A DNA stretch of 64,000 bases from Anas platyrhynchos. Its lineage: Eukaryota; Chordata; Aves; Anseriformes; Anatidae. Below the pieces are notes generated by a model that saw only the letters and a list, made by a program, of their open reading frames with translations, did not search any database and was not told the origin of the DNA. The stretch covers positions 24,425,001 through 24,489,000 of the forward strand of contig NC_092589.1 in the NCBI RefSeq assembly GCF_047663525.1, written 5' to 3'. Positions 1 through 12,600 of the stretch are shown here, piece by piece. Both the position numbers and the translations under genes were made by a program. How positions within the stretch are numbered: position 1 is the first letter of the stretch; the number at the start of each line of letters is the position of its first letter.

Positions 1-25
1 AGCAGAAAGAAATGGCGCTCCAGAA
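1..25 (+). CDS. MIA3: MIA3 exon (3' end only)
   Basis: Reads QKEMALQ in the second frame and ends at donor AA|GTAAGC in phase 2. The next exon supplies the last base of a Lys codon. Its 5' part lies outside the window. Confidence 0.8.
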
Positions 26-3000
26 GTAAGCCTTTCATTACTCTTTCATGAGATAACATACTTGATCATAAGCACTATCCAAATGCTCTTTGTTCAGTAG
101 GGTCAAATGATTTCAAGTTGAACTTATAGTGAAAACTGATGACTGCCATTTAAGTACAGTTCAAACTAGCAGCCTACCCACAGATTCTCAAGAATGTCAC
201 TTGAGAACAGTGTCACTTTTTCACACACAGTATTGTCTTCTACAAAAACAAAAATAAAAAAAAAATAACTGGGGGAGACCAAGCATGGTTTGGTCTGAGA
301 ATTCTGTGGTTGGTATGTCGTATTGTCAAGGAGAAGGTAGAGAATGTTGATAAAGACTTGTTTCACTTATTCTGACTTTTTTTATTGTTCAATGAATCTA
401 GTTTTCATAATGCAGCAACTTACTATTTTAGCCTTGTGAGCTTTTTGCTTTTTTCAAAGGGCTAAATTGAGTTCATGGTGATAGCTGAGGCGAATGAAAC
501 ACCACTGGTGAAGAAGGAACGTGTATCTATTCATGTAGCATTCATGCATTCGTTTATTTACTTACTAAAATGTCTGTAAAAAAAAAAATTGTTCCGTGGA
601 GAAAACTTTAGGTAGGATTCAGGGACATTGTCAGTTAAATTCTGTAAGAAAACTGGAACTCGATGGAGAAGCAATTGAAAGCGCTAAGGTTCAAGTGTGG
701 GGGAATTTGGAAGCTCTAAGGTTCAAGTGTGTGGGCTGGGAGAAGCACAGGGTTGGAACAAGCTAAGGAACTTAGGCTGTATAGCACCTCAGTAGTGAGG
801 CTCTGATCTCGTAACCTCAGGACCCAGATGTAATAATCACGTATTAGAGAGGTAAAGGATAGCCCAATTTTTAAGAAGAAAAAAAAAAAAACTTGGCATC
901 TCTGACAGAAGGATTTATATTCCTTCCAAAACTTTTAGGAAGTTACACTGTCTGTTGTTACGTATTGATTTGAATTTAGGACTACCTGTATTTTTGGAAA
1001 AACTGTTTCTACATGTAGCTATTGTGGTGGATTACATTGAACTGGCTGTTAGCAATAGTTAACTATGAGTTTAATGGCTCCAGTTTTGTGGGATAGCTTT
1101 TGTAAGATAGAAACACACAGTGAGCCTCTTTAATTTTTTATATTATTCTGGAAATATTTTTATTTAGCAAACCATAAGGTTAAAAATACTGTGAAAATTG
1201 GTCCCATAATAAAATGATATGGAGAATACTGAAAAAAAGCTTCTTTCCACACATTTGATGACTGTTGGTGTTTGTTACCTGGGTACTAAATTCCCCCTTT
1301 TTCTCTAGACCTTTCCTTAGTTAGATGTTAGCTCTGTGTATTTCTTTGTACCTTTCTAAATCTGGATTATCATCTGTAGAATTGTTAAGTAAATTTTGGG
1401 ATTGAAGAGATGAATTATTCTACAACTGTTAGATTCTGACAGGTCTTTCCAGTCAATTCTACATTGTAAATTTTCAAGTTTTACACACAGTTTGTCTGTT
1501 GGTTTTAAAAGATGGCATTTGTCTTTTTTAATCTTCCTTGATTTTGAGTTGTAGTAGATGTAGTATGGTTGTATGGTGTTGCTGCTTTGTTTGCTTGTTT
1601 TTGTTGTGTTGCACTGTTCAGTTTTTTTTTTTCCCCTATGTAGAAAACTAACTCAAGAAGAATATGAGCGACAGGAGAAGGAGCAGAAGCTGTCTGCTGC
1701 AGATGAAAAAGCCGTGCTGGCCACTGAGGAAGTGAAAGTTTACAAGTAACTTATTTTTTCTGAAAACTGTTATTTTCCTTTATTTCAGCTGCTGGGAAAA
1801 AACTCATTTAAGCCTCTTTCCTTTTATACAGACAAAGGATTCAAGATATGGAAGAAGAATTGCAAAAAACAGAGAGATCATACAAAAACCAGGTAAATGA
1901 CCTGCTTGCTGGCTGTTGTGTCACCATTTCCTGCATCCTTTTAATGCTCTGAGTTCTTGGAAATGTTAGTTTTTGGACAAATAAAAGCTAATAAAATTCT
2001 TTTTTTCTCAGATTGCTGCTCATGAGAAAAAAGCACATGACAATTGGGTAAGAATGTCCTTCCATTTCTGATACCAAAAAATATATATATATTTGGCTTC
2101 AGGCTGGTCCAGTTAATGCAGCTGGCAAAATTTTCCCTCACAGCTTATTGCCCGCTCTGCTGAGAGAGCTCTGGCTGAAGAAAAAAGAGAAGCAGCCAAC
2201 CTGAGACAAAAGTAAGTACAGTACAGGCTGTCTTTATTGCGCTGTGAACATGCTGTGTTTCTTAGGAGGGGAGGAGCTCAAACTATGCCAGTTGCTCAGT
2301 TTGTTTGTGTAAAATGTGCAGTGTGTATACAAGGTATGTTTAAACTATTAAACTGTTTTGATGGTTGAAATAAGACTTCTTGGTAAAAGCTGTAACATTT
2401 TACAATGCAGTTTGCTTGTGATACTGTTTCATGCTAATGAATGCAACTCACATGTGCTACTTTAATTAAAAATAACTTTATTTTTTAAATTTAGATTAAT
2501 AGAAGTGAACCAAAAAATTGTTATGCTTCAAAGACCGTTAATTGTGAAGCCAACTCCAGGCAGACCCGATCGTCAAGTTCCACCACGACGAGGTAAATGC
2601 TGCCATTTCTCCCAAAACTTTGGTCTTCAAATGATTTTATTCTTTAAAAAAAAAAAAAAAAAAAAAAGGCTTTGATACATTGTAGAAAAGTACATCGCTT
2701 TTTTATTTCTTGATGTAGGGCCCTTAAGTAGAGATGGCTCTTTCGGCCCATCGCCTGTGAGTGGAGGAAATCCATCACCGACACAGATGATAGAAGTTCC
2801 TGGTCGGCCCCTTTCTGCTCCTCGAAGGGAAGGCTCAAGAGGTGAATTTGGTAAGCAGTGAAGCTTCTTTCCTGTCCTGTGTATCCTATATGCTACAAAC
2901 CCAAGGAGGTCTGATCTTGATTGTAGGGACATTGACACCTGCTTTAGTAATGCAGAGACTTATTTATTTTAATAGAAATAGCTTGAGCATGTGTTCATTA

Positions 3001-5037
3001 GAATCTCTGGTGTTTCCCTTAAGGTACAGTGGTAGATGGCCCCTCTGTTCCACGAAGGCCACCAGAGATCCCTGGAAGGATGTCTGTTCCTGGTAAGCTA
3101 TGTGGTGTCTGCAACCAATTGCAATGTACTTGCTTATTTTTTCACTTCAGAATTGGAACTTCAAGACAAATATTCCTTTTCCCAGAGCATCACTAAAACA
3201 TATATGGCTCTCTCTACAGATCTTGGGCCTGCTGTAGCATCCCTGATCAGTAGTGGGCCAAGAACCTCCTCCCCTTCCACAGCAATGGATAGAGCGGTAA
3301 GCTGAAAAAAAAAAAAAAAACAACCTTCAGGAACCATTTCTAATACATGATTCACTGTACTTCTTGCTGCTTCTTTAACTGTGTCATGTTCTGTCTTGTC
3401 TATATCCTGTCACTATCCTTATTTGCTGTCCCCTTCCACCCTCACCAAAAAAAGCAGCCCTCTCCCAAAGAGTCTGAGGCCCCCTGTGTAACTACTGATT
3501 CACCTTCATCTATTGAACCACCTACAGTGAGTATTCAGAGGCGGAATATGGTGTTACGCTGCTTTGATGGAGAAGAGTAACAGGCTTGGTGTTCTTGTTC
3601 TGAACTACTAAATAACAAAACACTCTGCAAAACTAACCAAGGGCTTATATCTTGAAAGGTTTCTCTAATGATAAACGGTTGCTGTCTGTTTTTTTTTTTT
3701 TTTTTTTTATGGAATTAAGGAAATGAGACCTTTCTTGTTAAGGGCTGCAGGGAAACACTTAACTTTGGAGTGACTACAGTAATCTTAAGAAATGGACTTA
3801 CTTGTACTATTTAATTCCACATGTACCTTACGGTGCTGGGCCCTTTACCAAAGAGGTATCAGCCAAAAGAGATCGGTCAATCTTCTCTTTAGCTAAAGCT
3901 GTACTCAAGAAACTTGCCATCTCAGAAGATACACGAAGTATTCACTCCTAGGTAGTGCACGCAGCCTTCTGGGTGAAGGGACAGTGATGGTGCAGTGTAT
4001 TTCCTTCTCCTTGGTTACTGCAGTTTGGGCTGTCTTTTTTTTTTTTTTTCTTTTTTTTCTCCACCTTTCGGCCTTCAGGTGAGTGGTTGTGGTGTTCAGT
4101 AGTGTGAAGGTTTCTCTGATGCAGTGAGTAACATACTGGATTTTTAACCTGATCTCACACAGGCTAACGTTAGTCCCAAAGGCCCGCCTTCTTTCCCTGG
4201 GACACCCATCATGACCTCTCCAGTGATGGGACCTCCGCCCCCACCACCTGTTCGTTACGGACCGCCGCCAGCTCCTCTGCGTGGACACTTTGGGCCCCGG
4301 CCTCTTCCTGTGCCCCTAGGTACAATTGTATTGCCTTCTGCTGAAACTGAACTTATCCCACTGAGCTTCTCAGGGAGACTGCTATAGAGCTGGGAATCTG
4401 CCACCTGGTGGAATGCAGCCTCCCCGTTCTTCATGAGGTCTAGCTGTCTGGCTCAGAAGGTTTGGGTGGCTGTGTTTCTTTTTCCCAAGCCTCCTTAATG
4501 CCAAAGTGTTTTTGTCTGCTTAGTCTAAAATTGAAACGAGCAGCCAAAAGGCATGAGAATATAACTAATGCAGACTTCACAGGCCATGTGACAATGACCT
4601 ACCCCAGAACTGCTCCAGCAAATTAATAAGCGAGGAAGAAATCAGGAGCATCAAAGTTTATGTCAAAGTAAACTTTAATTTACCTTTCATGTTTTCCTTT
4701 CCTTCTAGTTCGTGGCGCTCCCTTACCACCTCCAGCTGCAAGAGATTTCTTACCTGGCCCACCATTAGGAATGAGAGATCTGCCCCCTGGCCCGCTACCA
4801 CCCCCTCCAGATCCCAGAGCATACGGACGTGGGCACCCTTCCTTCCGACCTCTAGGTCCTCCTGGCCCGAGAGATTATCCTCAAGGCCCACAGCTACCCC
4901 CGCCTGGCTCAAGGGACTATACACCTTCTCCTAGCAGAGACTTGCCTCTGGCAGCACCTAGAGACTACCCTGCAGGCCCTCCTCCAGCACCAGCAGGCTC
5001 CAAGGACTATACACAGCCTCCAGCGCAGAAGCCCTGA
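1..5037 (+). CDS. MIA3: MIA3 / TANGO1, 3' part (C-terminal 383 residues)
   Basis: This is the C-terminal part of the ER exit-site organiser TANGO1, which links bulky cargo such as procollagen to COPII coats. Exons are 1-25 (partial), 1644-1745, 1832-1892, 2012-2047, 2144-2211, 2495-2592, 2719-2850, 3024-3092, 3220-3296, 4163-4319 and 4709-5037. The joined frame is open for 383 codons and then stops with TGA. The first ~95 residues are charged heptad-like coiled coil ([32 protein letters not shown]). The rest is proline-rich, including the FGPSPVSGG and [12 protein letters not shown] blocks of TANGO1, and is the part that in human binds Sec23/Sec24. The paralog MIA2/cTAGE5 shares this architecture, but the AIDA-BROX neighbours point to MIA3. 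The lumenal SH3-like domain and membrane segments lie upstream of the window. Confidence 0.93.
1644..1745 (+). CDS. MIA3: MIA3 coiled-coil exon
   Basis: Acceptor TATGTAG follows a T-rich tract; donor is CAA|GTAACT. Encodes [14 protein letters not shown]...[17 protein letters not shown], near-identical to human TANGO1. It enters and leaves in phase 2. Confidence 0.93.
1832..1892 (+). CDS. MIA3: MIA3 coiled-coil exon
   Basis: Acceptor TTATACAG, donor CCAG|GTAAAT. Encodes [20 protein letters not shown] and ends in phase 0. Confidence 0.93.
2012..2047 (+). CDS. MIA3: MIA3 36-base coiled-coil exon
   Basis: Small 12-codon exon encoding [12 protein letters not shown] between acceptor TTTCTCAG and donor TTGG|GTAAGA. 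It is phase 0 at both ends, so skipping it would keep the frame. Confidence 0.93.
2144..2211 (+). CDS. MIA3: MIA3 coiled-coil exon
   Basis: Acceptor CCTCACAG, donor CAAAA|GTAAGT. Encodes [20 protein letters not shown] plus RQK, the end of the second coiled coil. It ends in phase 2. Confidence 0.93.
2495..2592 (+). CDS. MIA3: MIA3 exon, coiled coil to proline-rich junction
   Basis: Acceptor AATTTAG, donor CGAG|GTAAAT. Encodes [20 protein letters not shown] then [12 protein letters not shown], matching the human segment with VIVKPMPGKP...PPRRG. It ends in phase 1. Confidence 0.92.
2719..2850 (+). CDS. MIA3: MIA3 proline-rich exon
   Basis: Acceptor GATGTAG, donor TTTG|GTAAGC. Encodes [20 protein letters not shown]... 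ending GSRGEFG. An upstream GAG|GTGAAT could be a competing donor; the chosen one preserves the EFG-VDGP junction of the ortholog. Confidence 0.9.
3024..3092 (+). CDS. MIA3: MIA3 proline-rich exon
   Basis: Acceptor CCCTTAAG, donor CCTG|GTAAGC. Encodes [22 protein letters not shown], phase 1 at both ends. Confidence 0.88.
3220..3296 (+). CDS. MIA3: MIA3 serine-rich exon
   Basis: Acceptor CTCTACAG, donor AGCG|GTAAGC. Encodes [26 protein letters not shown] and ends in phase 0, which lets it join either the candidate cassette at 3458 or the exon at 4163. Confidence 0.88.
3458..3526 (+). CDS. MIA3: Candidate MIA3 cassette exon (23 codons)
   Basis: An open 69-base segment between a tandem acceptor (AAG then CAG at 3452-3457) and a strong donor ACA|GTGAGT. 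It would insert [23 protein letters not shown] into the proline/serine-rich tail. Both flanking exons meet in phase 0 and the segment is a multiple of three, so inclusion is frame-neutral. The human canonical protein, as I recall it, has no equivalent. An A7 run interrupts the tract before the acceptor. Alternative: chance open segment within the intron. Confidence 0.55.
4163..4319 (+). CDS. MIA3: MIA3 proline-rich exon
   Basis: Acceptor CACACAG, donor CCTAG|GTACAA. Encodes [20 protein letters not shown], then a [13 protein letters not shown] stretch and [10 protein letters not shown], matching human VNMAPKGPPPFPG...RYGPPP...FGPRPLPPP. It ends in phase 1. Confidence 0.93.
4709..5037 (+). CDS. 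MIA3: MIA3 terminal coding exon
   Basis: Acceptor CCTTCTAG; stop TGA at 5035-5037. Encodes [19 protein letters not shown]... through [20 protein letters not shown] to [12 protein letters not shown]. It carries seven spaced [RK]D[FLY]-x-P-like units (RDFLP, RDLPP, RDYPQ, RDYTP, RDLPL, RDYPA, KDYTQ) amid polyproline, the low-complexity COPII-binding tail. Confidence 0.93.
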
Positions 5038-5600
5038 CTGCAGTCTCTGGTCAGCAGCTCAATGGAATGGACTCTAGCACACTTCCTGCGGTCAGGATTT
5101 TAGGAAATGGTTTTCTATTTGAAGCCATTTGTCTCATTTCAGTATATTTCAGCTTTTGCAGGATTAATTTTTATCCAGTTGCTGCAGACATCTTACGTGC
5201 ATTTATGATCACCTTAAACTCATCCATCCTCTTGGGCTGCAAGAACCTTTTTGTGATGGACTTGAACCTACTCTAAACGTGCAATAGAAAGGAAGTACCT
5301 GTGTGGCTAGTTCTAATTAAATGTAGCCTCTGTAACCAGTTGGTGAATGAACTAATTTCATGAAAAATGTAAATCAAATCATTTCCTGTGGAAATAATTT
5401 TTAAGTAAAATGCTATCTTACCTGCCTTCTCCATCACATCATTCAGCTGCAGCTGTTCTAGTCCAGGAGTTTACATAAGGACTGTGAGGTGTGGGTTGTT
5501 TTGTTGTGTTTTTTTTTAAACAGATGTCTGGTCAGAGATCAGAAGCACAAATGACACTGTATTCAAAGGAAGGTTATAATAAAAAGCAAAATTCCTTTTG
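5038..5600 (+). other. MIA3: MIA3 3' UTR
   Basis: Non-coding sequence after the stop, ending just past a canonical AATAAA at 5578-5583. The cleavage position is inferred, about 15-25 bases downstream. Confidence 0.7.
5578..5583 (+). terminator. MIA3: MIA3 poly(A) signal AATAAA
   Basis: Only AATAAA found in the first 600 bases after the MIA3 stop, followed by more A-rich sequence and then T/G-rich sequence. Confidence 0.7.
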
Positions 5601-8600
5601 CTAAACCCTGACGGCTTTGTTTCAGTGCCATTTTTCATTCAGAATGGACATTGTAACCAGAGAATGCTACCTTACTGAACCAGCCCTGACCAAGTTCAAA
5701 AACTGAGTCAAAGCTGAGTCACTGCAGCTGTTGAAAGATGAATGATTGACTGAATGTTATGCTGGACTGGCCTAGAAACCTACTGATTTGCTTCATGCAT
5801 GAAGATGGTGGGGGATACAGACCTCCTCACCTGAAGGGCAGGACAGAGCTGGAAACTCTTGAACACCCTGAGCTCTTGAATTCCATGGTCACATGGTTAG
5901 TACAGAAACATAGGCTGGGGCTCCAGCACTCCAGAAGTTAAGGAATTGAATAACCACTTTTTGCATTCAAGATTGGCTTGGGAGCATTAAGCAAGGTTTG
6001 AGAGGTGAGTTTGCATCTTAGTGGCAAGGAAGCCAAATTGTTCTTCAATACTAAGTCTATACTTCATTAGATTATTCATTTATATTAAAAAAAAAAAAAA
6101 AGAGAAACAAAAATACTAGGCTTGCACATAAGTACTTAGGGAGGTTAAAAAAAATAAAGGGAAGAGAAAACTAGGAATAATAAAAAATCTAATGAAGGCC
6201 ATTACAGCTTTACTGCCAGAGTACAAGCAGCCATTAAACTTGCCATGTAGGTGTTACAGTCTTACAGTACAAGTACTAAACTTCAGAGTTAAGATGAAGG
6301 ACAAGATAGAACATTACTAAAGCATAAAATAATACAAGTGCTTGTGGAGGGAGAAGTAGTAGTCCGTTCAATGAAAGACAGTTCACAGAAAAAAAAGTAA
6401 AAGGATAGAAGCATAAAAATGGTATTTCACACTTGACAGACATTAATTCACAATTAGTTAAATACAAAGCTCTACTTGTGTATTTAACAAAAATACTTCA
6501 AAGTTGACATTTCATATAACAAGTTCATACAGACATCTACAAGCTGGGGAAGAGTCAAGGTAAGCAGCTGAAACAACGGGTTTGTAATTCAAGTGAAAAT
6601 GTTCAATTTGAATGGCGGCGAATTCCATATACATAGATGAATATTTGTATTTGAAAGTCAGGTCCTCCAAGTTCAGAATCTTCCTTTCCCCAACACCAAG
6701 CTTTATGATGCTGAACATCTCTTCCCTTCCCCACCCCAGCTGGGATTAACTTAAAGCTGGAAGGAATCATCTTCTGGGAGCAACGGGATGGCAGCGAGCG
6801 TGCTGAGTCCCAGGCAGAGCATGTAACTTACTTCAGTGCTTTCACCGGGCATTGACTGATTCCCAAAAGCAATGGCAGGATGGCAGAGTGGGGACAGCCA
6901 CACAACTGTCACTTGCTGAGTGCGACAGCCTGTACACGTTGCACAGAAGCTTGGTGCTACAGATTCCTAGGTCAGAAAGAGACCTGAGCTAGCCCAGGGC
7001 TGTTGGCAACACAGCTGTTGCCCTAGCTTAGATTTATTTGCAGCTGTAGAAGTTAAACTAACACTTTGCTCTATCCTTTAGTAGAGTTTGAAGGATTAGC
7101 AATTATTATTTATTTGGTTTTTTTTTTAGAATTTAGAAATCCTCTTTTTGTATGTTATTCAAAATGCTTCATTCAGAGGTATTTTTTTGTAACTCATAGG
7201 GATATCTTTTCAGGGCTTTATATTCTGATATTGTCAACATCCCAAACCATTGGAATATGCACTTCAAAGACCTGTAAACAGGCACATTCAAGTACTTTTT
7301 TTTTTTTTAAACTCCAATTATTGGTAGAATTTGGAAGAAGCATTGCTGGCTTTTATCATATTAGCCTATTAGTTACTCAGCAAGGAAAATTTATTCCTAG
7401 TTACACCAGAACAGAGGAAAGGTGCTAAGGCTAGGACAAGACAACAACAAACAAAAAAGAAGATTCAAAGGTGAGGACAAAACAAAAACAAAGCTGTTTT
7501 TTATCCTCATCAGTATGGTACAACAAAAAATGTTGAATGCCTGTCTACAGGCAGACAACTATCATGAGAAGACGTAACATCCTTTCCATTTAAAGCACAC
7601 TGCAACATCTGGGGGGCTACATGACATTAAAAAAAAAAAAGACTAGTGATAGATCTGCATCCAGACTGTTTAAAATAAACTTAATAGTTGACGCTAGTTT
7701 GGGTGCTGGGTCTTCTGTTAGCATAGCAGAGTATTTAGGCACTAATTAGATATGCAAGAAATACATCAAACCTTAAAGTATTGTATTAAATATATGAAAG
7801 ATTTGACTGGGTTCTACTTCTGTCCCTTTATTAGGTCAAAAGGTAAATGCAAGAGTGTCATAATAAGCCCATGTCCTGCAGCTTATTATACACTGACTCA
7901 AAAATACAGAAAATGATAATCCTATCAACTTACATAAAAAGGTCATTTTTGGAGTAAGTTTCCAGACTCGCACAAAATATGCAGAAAACTGCATACAATC
8001 AGTTTCCATAAGAACAGCAGTTTCTTGTAAAAGATGGGCCAACCTGCTAGCCAGATCTATTGTATCAAAAGCTCTGGAAAATCAATCCTGTTGAACACGG
8101 AGGGGCCTGTCCTGTCACTGAAATGGTGAAATACCCATCGCCGTGAGGATGAAGCCCTGAAGAAAGCCTCTCTCCTTTCCCCACCCATCTTCGCAAATCA
8201 TTCTATGAGGAGATGCACAAAAATTAGTTCTGTTAGGGAGTACTTGTGATTGAAAGGACTGACCCATATCTATTGTATCCAAAACTCAGTAAGAGTGGAT
8301 CAGGCACGGCTAAGAACTAAGATTCAGCTGTTAACATCATAGTTCAGTTTTCTCATCTGCAGTCGTCCTCCTCCTGGCCTGACTAAAGCGGAACAGCTGA
8401 CTGAGGAGCTCTTTCGTGGCCACTTGACCCCACATCCTCCTCCCTCACCTTATAATCACTTGCAGTAGCTCAAGCTCCTTCCCACCCCACCTCATCCCTC
8501 CCCTCCATCTTCTGGCACCCAGCCCCCTGCAGAGGACTCTGAAATGCAGATGAGAGGAACTACAATAGCACAGCGAGTGTAAACAGGTTAGTAGGCCTGC

Positions 8601-8953
8601 CACATCTTTATTGCTACAGGTTTGGCAAAGGGGCAGTCTCCAACCTTCGGTGGAGTTTGAGGCAAAAGGATAATAATGGTTACGATAAAAAGTGATGAAC
8701 AGCAAAATTAGGAAAAGCAGTCAAAATATTTCAGGGCTCTCAGAAAAACCTGTATCTGGAAGGTACTGAAAAAAAAACTTGCACTTGGCTGGTAGGCTTG
8801 CCTCTGACCCTGAAGGAGTGCTGTGCAGGATGTGATGGTCCCGTTTGACCTACTGGCATGGACACAGTCGTTCTCCTGCCACTTGAAGCCTAAGGCTACT
8901 ACACACAGCTACCATGACTTGTGGTTCAGTTCACAGAAGTCTCACAAATAGGG
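5601..8953 (-). other. Convergent MIA3/AIDA intergenic region with probable AIDA 3' UTR
   Basis: MIA3 and AIDA converge here. No coding exon is recognisable. On the minus strand AATAAA occurs (as TTTATT on the plus strand) at 8607-8612, 7827-7832, 7390-7395, 7109-7114 and 7033-7038. The AIDA transcript probably ends at one or more of these, but the sequence alone does not decide which. A-rich tracts lie near 6090 and 7630. Confidence 0.45.
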
Positions 8954-9050
8954 TCATTCCTTGTGCAACGTTTGATGGAGGTGAAGGTAAAGTGGTTTCT
9001 TGGTCAACAGTTGTAATTTCTTCCTTTTAAAGTCAGTGGGTTTTTTGTAC
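8954..9050 (-). CDS. AIDA: AIDA coding exon 10 (stop codon)
   Basis: Encodes [31 protein letters not shown] and stops with TGA at 8956-8954. Acceptor GCTTACAG. Confidence 0.95.
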
Positions 9051-9663
9051 CTGTAAGCACAAGAAAGTAAATTACTGCAAGTCCTACTGGCTATGAGGAA
9101 GATGAAAGCACACTAGGAAGCCTGTCCTGTCCTGATCCTATTACCATAATCTTTAAATACATCAGATGAGATTTACTGGAACAACAATAAATGGATTTAC
9201 AGGAAGAAACTCAAAGAAGTACTCCAGCTAGCAAAGATTAAGTTAAGCACTCTTCCTACAACTGTCCTCACCTGCAAGGTTCACTCCTTCCTGGAAAGAG
9301 AAAACAAAAACTCAAAACCCTCACTTGACAGACTTTCACCCATGCAGTAAGGTTAGGATGCACATAATAACCACTGCACTAAAACTGGCTGATCCATTTC
9401 TTTACATAGAGTGAAAAAAAAAACACACCACCTAACTGCTTTGAAGTGTTCATAAAAATCTATTTCAAATCAGAATCCCATGTCTCAATTCATATTTCCT
9501 GCACAGAAGTCCTGTATCAGAAGATGATGGGAGTATGGGAGTTCAAAAAAAATTTTTTAAGTACAGCTGATCTGACATTCAAGAGGATATCAAAATGAAA
9601 ATCTCCCCTACAGAATTTGTTGAATTGATACAAAATTCAGTTACAAACACCAGCATTTTATTT

Positions 9664-9699
<36 letters not shown>

Positions 9700-12600
9700 A
9701 AGATTTATAGCTATTTTGTTTGTCTAAAAGCATTTTATCTTCCCTTCTTTATTAAAAATAGAATAGTCCTTCTGTAACTTAATCCAATGAGTTCATTAAA
9801 CCTTCCACGATACAAGCTACACATCCTAACAGAAGGATAGTTCAGTTCCTCTGTCATCGGCATCTAATAATTGCAAGTCACTTACAGTTCTATAACAATT
9901 GCCCCGGGTTTAATTTCATCCATCTCCATGAAAGCAAAGCACTTGGTGCTAGTAAACCTTTTCTTAGGCTTGTAGTGTTTGAATTCAAAGAAAATAGCTG
10001 CACCTAAAACGGAAAATGGGTTAATAGTAAAGTTAGCAATTATGACCAACAGTTATCCTAATACTTATCTGCAATTTAAGATGCTCTACATATATTGGAT
10101 TAAATTATTTCCAACACTTTAGCAATTTACTTAAAAGATACACCATGTTCTTACAATGCTCGTCATCACACTCGCAAGAGCTTGTACTCTTCACTCAGTT
10201 ATTCACATCCAGGTAACTAAAAGCATCACAAAGAAACTCAATACCTGTGCTGCAGAGCAGACTGCTGCATTTTTGTTTTCATCCATTCCTCCCTTGTCTG
10301 CAAGTCATCACAGTGACCAATTTGGAAAAGATAGGATACAAACATCTATTTTTATCCTTGTCTGGATCTTGAGCCGTGCAGCAGCTCGGGCATGGCCTGT
10401 TCATTAGATAGGAGCAACCTACTACCCACACTTCCAAAGCTCCTGGGCCCCGCTTCTGGTACTTCATACCACGTACCTTTTGTTAGTTTTTCAACATGTT
10501 TCTGAATCTCGATGTCCACATTAAAATGGACATACGTGTCCTCTTTCCTCAAAGCCACAGGAGTATCTTGCACAGGAGTCAGATCTATCCCATTCAAATC
10601 TGCAGGAAAGAAATGGCACGAGAATTGGGAGAAGCTTCTCAGACTTTAAGGTTCTGCTTCCTTTAAGATGCTTATGAATCAATCCTCATACTCTCACAAA
10701 AAGTTAATGTCCACCTGGACGGAGAGGGGTAATCATACCCCTTCAGAGTCAGTGAGTTTTATCTTTTACAGCAACGTGAAAGCAGGTAGAGTTCTGACAG
10801 TTTAAGATGAGAATTTGGAGTGATTCCCATTTTTAAGGGGACATTTCTGTCTGCTGCCAACAAATGATTCCGTTCCCTCTGCAGGCAGGATGTCTGCAGG
10901 GCTTCAGAACTGCCAGCAGAACCAGCAGAGAGTTTTATGCACCGAAGGTGCCCCTCTGTGCAGGTCAAAGCTGGCACGGCTCATACAAGCTGCAATCACT
11001 GCAGGCCCCCCTGCTTTGTTGCCTTGATGCAACAAAATCATAGAATCATTTAGGTTGGAAAAGACCTCTAGGATCATCGAGTCCAATGGTTAACCTAGCA
11101 CTGCCAAGTCTACCGCTAGACCTTGTCCCTAAGAAACACTTCTACATGTTTTTTGAATACCTCCAGGGAATGGTGACTGAATTACTTCCTTGGGCAGTCT
11201 GTTCCAGTGCTTCACAACCCTTTGAAGATTTTTTTCCTAATACCAAAACTAAACCTCCCCTGGCACAACTTGAGGCCATTTCCTCTTGTCCTATCACTTG
11301 TTGCTTGGGAGAAGAGACTGACCCCAACCCTGCTACAACTTCCTTTGAGAAGTAACTTAACTGTAGAGAGTGGTAAGGTCTCCCCTGAGCCTCCTTTTCT
11401 CCAGGCTAAATAACCCCAGTTCCCTCAGCTGCTCCTCATATGACTTGTTCTCTAGACCCTACACCATCTTCATGGCCCTTCTTGTAGTGAGGGACCCAAA
11501 ACTGAACACAGCACTCGAGGTGCGGCCTCACCAGAGCCGAGTACAGGGGGACAATCACCTCCCTGCTCCTGCTGGCTGCACCATTCCTGACACAACCAGG
11601 ATGCTGTTGGCCTCCTTGGCCACCTGGGCACACTGCTGGCTCATGTTCAGCTGGCTATCGACCAGTATACCCAGAGCCCTTTCTGCCAGGCAGCTTTCCA
11701 GCCGCTCTTCCCCCAGCCTGCAGCACTACGTGGGGTTGTTGTGCCCCAAGTGCAGGACCCGGCACTTGGCCTTGTTGAACCTCACCCCATTGTCCTCAGC
11801 CCTTCAGTCCAGCCTGTCCAAATCCCTCTCCTACCCTCAAGCAGATCAACACTCCCACACAACTTGGTGTCATCTGCAAACTTACTGAGGGTGCGCTCTA
11901 TCCCCTCATCCAAATCATCGATAAAGATATTAAAGAGGACTGGTCCCAGTACTGAGCCCTGGGGGATACCACTAGTGACCAGCCTCCAGCTGGATTTAAC
12001 TCCATTCACCACAATTCCTTGGGTCACCATGCATTCTCTCTCCTGTTTTTTACAGTCAGAGGCACAGGGGGCCACAGGTTGGACCCCAGCTGTCAGCACC
12101 AGTTGCGCTGCTCAGGCACAAGCCACCAGAGACAACACTCTTTCTGCTGAGGTTGGGGCCCTGAAACACTGCTGAACACACTTCTTTCAGGGAATGGAAA
12201 GGGATCACCAATGTGGCAGCAGGAACATCTCTCTGCTGATCTGCAGGAGAGCAGCCTAATTAAAAACAAAACAGAACAAAAACACACGCACAGACCCACA
12301 TGCAACAAAAACACCCCAAAACAAAACAAAAACACCAAGGAAAACCAACAACTAATCACCCTAAGACTCCTTATAATATGGACAAAATGACCTTTTTGAG
12401 TCACTTTTACTCAACAAAAATCTTAAAAAATAAAGTTTAAGGTCACCATTACTAGAAGAGGTGATACACCCCCTACACACACACCTTTTGACCCTAGTTT
12501 CCTACATCATTACTTGGCAGCCGCTGTTTGCTAATAAAGTGCCACACGTTAACAGAATGAGTGGTTGGGAAAGCAAGCCTAGAAATACAGCCTCCCTCAG

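Noticed and set aside
1-5037. MIA2/cTAGE5 as the identity of the first gene
   Set aside because: The paralog has a similar coiled coil and proline-rich tail, but the AIDA and BROX neighbours and the detailed tail (KGPP-FPG...RYGPPP...FGPRPLP) fit MIA3.
11370-11888. 172-codon open frame on the plus strand
   Set aside because: Antisense of the CR1 3' region. The meaningful coding signal is the minus-strand reverse transcriptase.
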